DNA of 64,000 nucleotides from Undaria pinnatifida (taxonomy: Eukaryota; Sar; Phaeophyceae; Laminariales; Alariaceae), in the NCBI GenBank assembly GCA_012845835.1, contig JABAKD010000030.1:16453210-16517209 (forward strand), read 5' to 3'. Under the pieces are notes generated by a model that saw nothing but the letters and a program-made list of their open reading frames with translations, was not told the DNA's origin and did no database searches. The translations under genes and the position numbers were made by a program. Of the stretch, positions 1 to 10,400 are shown one piece after another. Positions within the stretch are counted from its first letter, which is position 1; every line of letters starts with the position of its first letter.

Positions 1-79
1 CTCCCGAAAACACTTTTCTGACGCACCCCCCACCCCAGCACAGAGAGCTGCTTCGTGTATCGTCATACCAGTACATGAG

Positions 80-382
80 CCGGTTGCCGCGCTGGCGTAT
101 CAGGTTATGCTCGAGCCTGGTATAGGTCAGTTGCGTAAGTTCGAGTCCCCCCGAGTGCATACTCGTATAAGTTCGTAGGGACTTTTTCTTGTGCACAAAT
201 TGACTTGCGGAAAGCGCGAGAGCATGAGTTAGCAACCCTCCATGAAGAATCGACGAGCGGTGGGATTGCTGAACCCTATGCGCGATAAAAATCGAAGGCA
301 AGAACCGGAATGGAGAAGGGACGACACCTGTGACCACGGCCTGTCTAGAAGCTGGAAAGTGTTGAGTGTAAAAAAAAAAAAA
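80..382 (+). repeat. tRNA-derived SINE, family 1, copy A (full length)
   Basis: Head with Pol III promoter spacing: A-box-like TGGCGTATCAGG at 93-104 and B box AGTTCGAGTCC at 138-148, 33 nt apart as in a tRNA gene. A body shared with five other copies follows (landmarks GACTTGCGGAAAGCGCGAGA, AAAATCGA, CCTGTGACCACGGC) and then an A12 tail. Composite tRNA head, unrelated body and 3' A tail are the hallmarks of a SINE. No protein is encoded. Confidence 0.75.
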
Positions 383-429
383 GTTTCAACATACCAAGGA
401 TTTTCACACGCCGGGCAGATGATGTATTC

Positions 430-660
430 CCACTTGATCTAGAGCTTTCAGTAATAATCTGTCTGGTCTAGATCATGTTACCGGGTGAGAGCCGTACGAT
501 CTGCACGATCTAGCAATAATCTTCCAGGGTTGGATGCATACTCTCCTTGTATATATCCAGCACAGCATCTCGTAACGACAGAGGCAGAATCTGTGGTAAT
601 GATCTAGATGATCTAGATGATCTAGATGATCTAGATGATCTAGATGATCTAGAGGTACAT
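430..660 (+). repeat. TCTAGAT-rich dispersed element, copy 1
   Basis: Contains GATCTAGAT repeated about six times (601-652). The preceding stretch (~450-530, including GTTACCGGGTGAGAGCCGTA) recurs in reverse complement at about 8270-8330 inside ATAD3 intron 8. Further matching blocks (around 540-585 and 8195-8245) show that the two are inverted copies of one longer element. Confidence 0.6.
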
Positions 661-970
661 TTTTTCCCTCTCATGTTCGAAAGGGGTTGATGTGCGACGA
701 GACGTCAGACTATCGTCCGACCGCGACCCCGGTCGCACCGTCCAGACTCGAGATTTACTTGGGGTGGTCAGACCACCCGGTTGTGAAGCTTTGCAAATCT
801 TGTTGCAGCTCTCGTACTTTAGTGCGTGACACCTGATGAGATGCCGCTTCGAAAGTTCGTTGTAATGTAGTACTGGTGTCTGCGGGCGCTGCCTTACCCT
901 GAGTGCATCTTTTGACGGTGAGGCTAGCAGTGCCGTGTAACCCCCATTACCAACGCTGCTACCAGCAACA

Positions 971-1106
971 TCGCCACCGCCACCACCACTGCCGCCGCCG
1001 CCGCCGCCACCACCACCACCACCACCACCACCACCACCACCACCACCACCACCACGACCGCCGCCACCGCCACCACCACCAACACCACCACCACCACCAC
1101 CACCAT
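971..1106. repeat. (CAC/CCG)n trinucleotide microsatellite
   Basis: About 135 bp of near-pure CAC with CCG interruptions, upstream of ATAD3. It would read as poly-His on + and poly-Val on -; neither has coding support. Confidence 0.9.
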
Positions 1107-1400
1107 CACCGTCACCCCCCCTCCTCTCCCTATAGCCTCACACACTACGGCAATGCTTGGCAATAGTTACATCCCCACCCCCACCGCCACCACCATACAT
1201 TTAAAGCACGAGAGCGTGTCAGCTGTTACTAGACGGCAACATAGTTACTCTGTTATACTGGAGTTGTACTCGATACTTTGGCAAACCCGTCCATCCTTCG
1301 CCAACGTCAACCCCGAAAAAGAACTCAAAATCGCGGCTCTTGGAGGTGGAGCCCCGGAACAAGCGGTGGATGGGTTAGGAGCGATGGTAATGTCGGAGAG

Positions 1401-4400
1401 ATGAACCAATGCTTCCATGCGTCGTCCCGCCCCCCCCCTCCTGGTCCTCGTCTGCTAAATCCCTTTGTGCGATCGTCAGCCCCGGCGAGGAAGGACAATG
1501 GGCCGCCGACGGACCCTGGCATCTACGGCAAGGGAGGGGCCGGCTTTGATGCGGAGCCCATGGAAAAGTGAGTCGTGCTGCCCGACGGAGTACGCGTTTG
1601 TCTGCATGCGCGCTTGTAAGGTTTTCTGTCTGTCTGGCGGCTGTAGGCTCTCTTTTGGTTCTGCTGTTGGAGGCGTTTTTGTTGTTGCTGTTGCTGGAGA
1701 TGTTTGTTGGCACCGTTGTCGGTGTTGGGGGTTTTTGAATGCGTTTCATATGATATAATTGTCCTTCTTTGCGTCGCTTCTTGTCGCCAAGAAAACGCCG
1801 TGCATTTTTTTTTGCTTCGTAGGACCGCTGGATGTCTAGATTTTTCTTCTGCTTTTGTTCTTCTCGTAAAATCGCCTTACATCGTGTTGCCCTTGTACCG
1901 TTTCGTATTTATTAGTTATCATTCTGTTCTTGTTCTCATTGACGAAAAAACGCATTCCATCCTTTTCCCCTTGGACCGTTTATGCGTTGTACGTAGTTTG
2001 TTGACGAGAACACGCCTTCCACCATTTCTGACTCGGACCGTTTCATTCGCGTTCTTGTTGCCGTTCTTGTCGTTTTATTCACAAAGAGCGGTACAGGTGG
2101 CCTTCGAGCTCGGCAGGGAGCGCAACCCGTCGGTGATCGCGCACGAGAGACGCTCCAAGCTGTCCAAAACTAGGGTGGATGTGTCAGAGAAGATGGCCGA
2201 GTACAACCACTGGGCCTCGGAGGCCGACAAGCACATCGACCACAAGGCATGTTGTCGTTAAGCTTGTTTCCGCTCATATTGTCTTGTTTTTTCGTGTTTT
2301 GCCACGTACGGAGTATAAAAAAACACATGGCGACGTACGAGTACGTCTACCCCCCCCGACGGGCTGGTTATTCTCCAATGGGCTGGTCATTCTCCAGTGG
2401 GCTGATCATTCTCGGAAAAACAGCCCAACGTTGCTGTTGGCCTGCCTTTTTGTTAGAGATACACCATAGCCACTGAGCTAACAGTCACCGCAGGCTGTCT
2501 GGCTGTACACCAGATAAGTGCCTCTGCAGTTGTCTTGTTCGTCTCCCGTTGTGTGAAACCGCTTTTTTTTGGTGTCGACCGCGCTTGCTTTTTTTTTCTT
2601 TCTTTTTCATCCTCCGGTGGATGGGGAAAAAAAAAGAAGAGCTTAAGCTCACCACACTTCCACGTATTTTCATACGCGTCGTGTGTCGATTTAACTCAGT
2701 TGCTTCCGCAACCCAACGCTAGCTTGCGTATCACGGAAAGCGGCGGAAAATATCGCAGTGGCCAATCGCTTGTTGTCGTTTGGAAACACTTTAGTTGTCA
2801 CCGCTCTTTTTTTTTCGCTTCCATGATTTTACTCTCGCGAAGGTGCGGGAGGAGGGTGCGCGGATGCGAGACCTGAAGGACGAGCACAGCAGGGCCAGAG
2901 AGGAATTCCGGGTGAGAACGATAAAATGGACGTGTTTTCCGCTTGTCCTTATTTCAAGAAATGATGTGGAAAAAATGCATGCCCTTGAACCTAAACTCTA
3001 GCCCTAACCCCGACCCTAATCCCGACCGCCCGGGAAAACTTTCAGTATGAAGCTGTGTAATGCGGCGTTTTTGTGCACTATGGTACCATCCATTTGGTCG
3101 AAGCTGGACCAAAGTCTTGAGCTGTACGGGGTCGGTAGACGCGTCGGTGGGGGGGCAAGCAGAAGTAGAGCTCGCAGTTCGCGATGAGGGAGAGTGGTGG
3201 CAGGGCGTCGATTTCTAAACGAAGAGAGAAGGAGGGGGGGGGTTAAGATGCCATGGGTTGCCTTATGTTGGCGTTGTGTCGCCGTATGATTTTGTCGTTA
3301 TTCTCGTTCCAAGGTACAAGCCACAAGTATAGCCCATCCCACGGTCTGCTGTTTTTTTCGTCTTTTTGTCAGCGAATTAACCCCTTTACAACTGGAAACC
3401 CGTTTTTCGGGGCAAAATTACTTGGATTTAGTATGGGGAGGGGTTCGGGGGCTCTAAAGGGGTCAAGTAGGACTACGGCTATGCGTTGAGATCAGTATGC
3501 CCTCCAAAGGTTCTGGAGGTGGCCACACCTAGTTTTTTTTTTATTCGTTCGAAGCTGCCATCCATGTATGCCAGGAAGTACGCACAAGGTGCGGAAGTAA
3601 CTCCGCCTCACAACTGGTTCGTAGTTGTAGGATGCAGCTCACCCTTGATGCAAGTCGCCGACATGCCTCACGGCGAGTCGCGCCTGGTGCACGCGATGTC
3701 TACCTTGTCGGTGAAAACACGACGTGCTTCGTCCCGGCATTGTAGAGGTGCGAGGGCCTGTGGTCATACGGCTACGGCTATATGAGTACACGACCCCCCC
3801 CCCCCGAATGGTGACCACTTTTTTCCACATATGTTGCTGTCGTAAGTCTATTGTGATTAGCTGTTTCGTTGTGTTTCGCTTTTCCCTTCGCAAGGGGTCG
3901 ATTTCGAGCATCCCCGACTCCTGACCTACAACCGCCTGCCGACGGTGTGGTGCAGGACCGTCTTAAGCGCCAGAGGGCGGTGGACAAGATGCAGCTGGCC
4001 AAGGTGGAACGGGAGAAGCAGCAAGAGATGGAGCAGGTTTGTCTCAATCTTGCAAGGTTGTGGTTTTGTCGCTGTTTCGTGTATGTTGGGGGTGGTGTGT
4101 GTACCTGGCCCGTTTTTGTTTGTTGCGGTTTTAAGCTGGGGATTGTTTAAAAATGTACCTGTTGTATGCTACGTCTTTCTGCGTGTATGCCAGGATTGTG
4201 CTTTGTGTTTCCTCGTTAATTTTATTCTTTTTGCGTCCTCCTTGGATCTTTGCCCACTTGTATTTTTTTCCGCAGGAGCTGGCAGCGAGGCAGGAGCAAA
4301 TCCGACGAGAGACGATCGAGCTCGAAGCACAGCTCCGGCAGAAGACCGAACTAGAGCGCGTGAAGATGGAGACGGAGGGGAGGATCCTGGCGGAACGAAA

Positions 4401-7400
4401 GAACCACGACCTTCGCCTGCAGCAGGTAAGCCGAACCTTATCGCTTTCCCGAACACGCATGACTGAAGTGGACCCGGACTACGGTAAGCAACACTCGATG
4501 AAAAATCGACGAGCTGTGGGATTGCTGAACCCTGTGCGCGATAAAAATTGAAGGCAAGAACCGGGGGGAAGAAGGGACGACACCTGCGACCACGGCTTGT
4601 CCAGAAGCTGGAAAAAAAGTAGAAGTGTGTAAAAAAAAAAGGAGGTTTACTTTCGGATTTTTTTTTTTTGCAGTGGCTAGAACCTCCCGCAAGTGATACC
4701 TCCCCCCGTCGCTTAGCGATCTTGAAAGTTTCAAGCTGTTCAAGTTTTGCGACAAGAATCCGCAACGAACTGGTAAGCTACTGCTGCTCCAAAACCTCGC
4801 CTCAAGTAGTTGTGTCCATGAGGTACAGCGTCACTCTTGCGAGTGGTGAAAAACCGGTAGGTAAAGTTTTGGTACCTCCCTTACCCGTAGCGTTGGTCAG
4901 TGGCGTGCGGAGAGGGTCTATTACGTATGAATCCTTTGGGGTCCCATGTATTGTATTGGTTTTGGACGGGGGCGAAGATGGAGGTAGCAAGGTATACCGC
5001 TTTTTGGCTAATTTTTTTTTCCCCTGAAAGACGAGGCTCCTGACCGTTTTAGCACCGAATTCCCGACATGGGGACGAAACGCGTGGAGGTAGACTCTTAG
5101 TAGCATCATTTTAGAAGTTGGAAATGGGTTAGCTTTTTTTTTTTTTAAACCGTATTAATTTCATCCTCCAGCAGATGAGGAAACTTAAAGCTTAAGCTCG
5201 CCACACTTGCACGTATTTTTCATACATGTCGCGTTTCGATGTACTGTACCTCAATTTTATTCGCAATCCAGCTGGTTTTCTGGCGTCGGTTCCCGTGGTA
5301 GCGACAGCACGAGCTGTCGCTACCGGCGGTCCCCGTTACTACTCTTATCATAGCACAAGCTGCCGCCGTGCAAGCTGCCGTCGTGTACGGATGCGTCGCT
5401 CCTTTGCCCAGAAACCGTCGGAAATGGCGAAAATGGCGGACATTTTTTGCCAAAATCATCGTTTTGTATACCTGGGCCACGGGTTTGTTCATCGGATTTC
5501 ACTTTTCGGTGCGCTGAAAATCGGGTTTTTGGGTTATAACCCCTTTAGAGCCCCGAAACCCCTCCCTACACAAATGCCAAGTAACTTCGTCCGCAAAAAC
5601 GGATTTCCAGTTGTACAGGCGTCAAGAAGGTATGATGCAGAGCTCCCCAAGCAACCACCCTCAAAAGGCAAATGATGATGTCACTTTTTTCTACCCTAGC
5701 ATGTGTTATTAAAAAAATAAGAATGCCTTCCACGCCTCCGCAAACACCACTTTCCTACGTAGAGTTACGTGTGTCTACCCTAGCATTGTGTTACTCAAAA
5801 ACTAAAAAATAAACATGACTTGAGCCCTGTCGCAGGCAAACCTCAAGGTTCCCCAGACTCTCTGTACCTCGTGCGACCCATTTATTGCACCGCCTCGTTG
5901 ACCAATCGCGGTTCTCCTTGTTTTGCACCGCCTTGTTTGACCAATCCCGGTTCTCCTTGTTTTGCACCGCCTTGTTTGACCAATCCCGGTTCTCCTTCTT
6001 TTTAATCTCCTTGTTGACCAATCACGGTTCTCCCTTTTTTTGCACCGCTTCGTTGACCTATCACGGTTCTCCCTTCTTTTTTTTTGGCACCCCCTTTTTT
6101 AATGCTACTACGGCTATGCATGAAGTTCGTGCACCCCCCCCTTGTTCGACCCTGCATGCTGTGACTGGGTTTTGCAGAAGAGGCAGCAGGCGGCGGATAC
6201 TCGGGAAACGGTGCTATCTGGCCTCAGACTCACGGGCGAAACGCTGGGAAACGGAATCGCTGAATTTCTAGGCAACCGTCAGGTGAAACGCCTGAACCAC
6301 GTACTGACTGAGCGTGCGTGCGCTTGTTATTTGGGGAGGGGGCTGTTTTCGTTCTTGTCTGTTTTTTCGTTGGACCGTTTCACGTGTTTTGTTTGTTTGA
6401 TTGTTGGTTTGCTGTGCGCCCCTTCGTGGCCTGTCCTACCTTTTGTTGTTGTTATTGCTTTGTGTGTACAGGCTGGTTGAAGTAAATTGACCCAAAGTCT
6501 TCCCCTCGAATGCCGCTCGCAATATCTGGTCAAAAGAGTAAATATTTGGTATTATTCTGACCCCCCGTGACCCGTGGAAGAGGGTGACATGGCCAATTTT
6601 TTATTTAACGGCCTCGGGTTGTCTCTTAGGGGCGAAACTCGCATCGATCACTAATGACAGGCCTTCAATTTTTTAATAATATTAGGGCTTTCTCCAGGCG
6701 GGGGCGAAAAAAAAACGATGCGCCGCGTTTTGCACGATCCGGTTGGATGTACTCCAAGGCACATCTGTAGAGTTTTTCGCGCAAAAAATCGAAGATCTGA
6801 CCTGCCTGTGTTCAACTCAACATTAAGCAGAATCTAGCGAAAAACTGGATGCTCCCTTAAAACCAAGTGATTTGAAGGAAATAACGTATCTTATTCACTT
6901 TAACGCACCTAAGTCCAAATGCGCACGACGTTTTTGAGAGATAGACCTTGAAATTTTGCACACGTGTTTTACATGCGCATCCCGAGGTCTGACCTCGTTT
7001 TTTTTTTCTAATCTTTTTTTTTCGCCGAAAATAATTGGGCTGAGGTGGTCCACTTTTCCCGAAAAATCTTAACTGACGAAAAATCGGACAAAAAAAAACG
7101 TAAACAAAAAGACGGGCGAGGTCTTTGCAAGGGCGCTTGTTAATAGAAGACGTGCAAAATTTCACCGTCTGAATTGAAGAAAACGGCGTGGACATTGGCC
7201 GGGGAATAGAATTGGGGTTTTTAACGCGAACCAGCCTAGTATGTATTGAAAATAAAATGTTTTTTTGCTGGTACTGCTTTTTGTTCTTGTGGTATTATGT
7301 TGTGCAAGTGCTGAAATTGTTTTTGCTCGTTTGCATCGTTGAGTTTTTCTCCGCCCGGACACACGCAGTGACTTGTTTTGTTTTTGTTTTGTTTTGTTTT

Positions 7401-10400
7401 TCGTTTTGTGTTTTTTGTTTTTTTTTGCGCGGTTTCGTATTACACTCGCAGGAGATGACGGCGGTTGTTTTGGGGCTGTCGGCCGCCGCTCTGGGCATCT
7501 ACTCCGCCAAGACCGGGACGAGCATCATGGGCCGATACGTCGAGGTGAGGCAATGCCCTTTTATCTGGTTCTTGCTCTTGTCCTCGTCATGGTGGTGGAG
7601 GTGGTGGTGGCAGTGGTGATGGCGGTGAGCCTAGATAGAAGACAGCCAAGCCGCTACCAGGTACTCGATACCCTGGCACCCGTTTAGTAGAGCGCCCCCC
7701 CGCCGTCCCCGTCCCCGTATCCCGTCTTTTCACCATCCGCCTCTATTCTCCTACCCCCCCCCCCCGTTTACCCTCCATTCCCGTCCTTCCCTCTACCTCC
7801 CGACGTTTGCGTTGTTGCCGTGCGACTGATCTGTGGCACGCGTTTTGTTGTGAAGGCAAGGCTTGGGCGTCCGTCGTTGGTCCGAGAAACTTCGCGACGA
7901 TCGTTGCTAGAGACCGTCAGGCATCCTTGGCAGGGGGCACGACGGCTTTTTCGATCTGCTAGGTGAGCGGTTGTTGTTGTTTGCTCATGCTGTCCTTGTT
8001 TGTGCTGTTCACACCTCATACAGCTCATACAGATCATCTAGATAATCTACACCGGACATATCATACAGATCATCTAGGTCATCTACGTCGGACAGATAAT
8101 ACACATCTTCTAGATAATCTACACCGGACAGATCATGCAGATATTCTAGATAATCTACATCGGATAGATATACAGATCATGTATAGTAGATCCTGGGTGT
8201 GCCGTTATGAGATGCTGTGTGGGGTATGTAAATAGAGTACAACTCCAACCCATCACACATCAAACCTGTGTTAGATCGTGCAGATCGTACGGCTCCCACC
8301 CGGTAACATGAGCTAGACCTTACAGATCATACAGATATTCCCTGAAACATCTAGGTCATGAAGATGGGATAGATGATCTGTTCGACGTGTGGAAACATTT
8401 GCGGACTATGCCCTAGAAGGCAAAAGGTGTACTGTTCATAGGGTAGAAGACATGCAGTTGTTGCCATCGAGGACGACGGACGGGAAGGCTAACTTTTGCA
8501 TGGGTGCGCAGAAAGGGCGACAAGAGCATTTCCTCCCCCATATCGTGTGCCTCGAAGGGAAAACTGGTTAATGTCTTGAATTCGTATGAATTAATGAAAA
8601 CATTGGCGTTGCATCGTACGCCCAAGTGGATGTGTGAAACGGGGGCCGGGTGTCGTTTTGGTGTGTTTTGGGTTCGTGATGAGCATGCCGATTCTCGGCT
8701 ATCCTGTGATTTTGAAAGTGTGCTGGTTAAATTCCAGAAGGCAAAGCTGTAGAGTAATATACTTCTTTCCAATGAGGACTACGTATGGCTGTGGAGGCCT
8801 TACGATTCGTTTTGCTGATACTGTAGTAGATCACAAGGCCCGAGCTCGTTTACAGGAGATCCGCGTCTCGATTTTGGTGTGCTGATGTACTCTGTGAAGA
8901 TATTTACATTTTTAGTTTCTGCTGTGCTGTTTAATAAAAAATATTCTGATTGTTTTACGGAAGCCAAATCTTTGGAATGTATAGCAGGGACTCTGTGGAG
9001 GCGTTACGGTTCGTTTTGATTATAATGTAGGAGAGCGCAAGGCCAGAGGAGTTCTACAGCATAGTTGGCGTGTTGTTGTCCTGTGGGTGATACAGCTGTG
9101 CGGCTTTCTGTTGCACTATGATTAGTTGATGAGTAAGTACCTGATGTGCTGATTAAACTCCATAAGGTGAACGCGTGGAAGATATTCCTGGTACTTCTTG
9201 CCATTGAATAGTGATGTTTTTATAGATGTGCAGGCGTTGCGTTTCAGGTTGCCCGTATTGTAGGAGAACACAAGTCGTTTGTAACGGAGTTGCGCATCAT
9301 TTTTGGCTTGTTGGTCTAGGTGCTGCACTGCTTTCTGTTGTCCTGTGATTATAGAGTATGCTGATTAAATCCCCGAAGGTAAACCTGTGGAATAATGTAC
9401 TTCTTTCTAATGAGGACTACTGTTGGTATTGATGCGCAGGCGGTTCGTTTTGCTTATAGGAGAGCGTAAAGGCTCAGGACGTCTGCAGAGGAGTTCCGAA
9501 GGTTGTTTGGCGTGTTGGTATAGGTGAAACTGTTGTACGCTTTCTGTTTTTTTCTGTTGTCCCATGATTAAACGGTATGCTGATAAAATTCCAGAAGGTA
9601 AACCTGTGGAATAATATACTTCTTTCCAATGAGGACTACGGCTAGGGAAGCGTCACGTCACGATTCATTTTGTTGTTTGCATTGTTGAGCACGAGGCCAG
9701 AGGTAACTTGTGTAGTAGTTCCGTAGCAAGTCTGGCGTGTTTTTATACGTGATACTGCTACTGTTCTGCCGTCCTGTGATTAAAAAGTATGCTGATTAAA
9801 TTCCAGAAGGTAAACCTGTGGAATAATATACTTCTTTCCAATGAGGACCACGGCTGGGGAGGCGTTACGATTCTTGTGGCTTGCGTTGTTAGAAAGCACG
9901 AGGACATAAATATCTTGTGTAGGAGTTCCATAGCAATTACTGCGTGTTTTTGTACGTGATTCTGCAGCAAACATGTCGGTTTTATGTTGTCCTGTGATTA
10001 GAAAGTATGCTGATAAATCCCAGAAAGTAAACCTGTGGAATATTATACTTGTTTTCTTGTTGCTTGATTTGTTGGATTTGTTGGAAATCACGAGGCCACG
10101 AATACGTCTTGTGGGAATTCCGAAGCTTGTTCGGCGTGTTTTTGTACGTGATATTACTGCAGTGGTTTGTTGTGATTGAAAAGTATGCTGATTATTATCC
10201 CAGAAGTTACACCTGTGGAATAGTGTTCTTATTTCCAATAAGGACTACGACTCGCACGGCTGGTCAGGCATTGCGATTCGTGTTGCTTATGTTGCTAGAG
10301 AACATGAGGCCAGAAGTACCTTGTGTAGGAGTTCCGTAGCTATTATGGCGTATTTTTGTGCGTGATTTTGCTGCAGACATGTCGGTTTTATGTTGTCCTG

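Noticed and set aside
903-1166. Open frame reading as poly-histidine (or poly-valine on the other strand)
   Set aside because: It is a (CAC/CCG)n microsatellite; no conserved flanking protein sequence and no splice context.
9780-10238. Long open frames on - within the satellite (also 13726-14265 and 15525-15983)
   Set aside because: They repeat with the monomer period and arise because the satellite monomers lack stops in that frame; no domain recognised.
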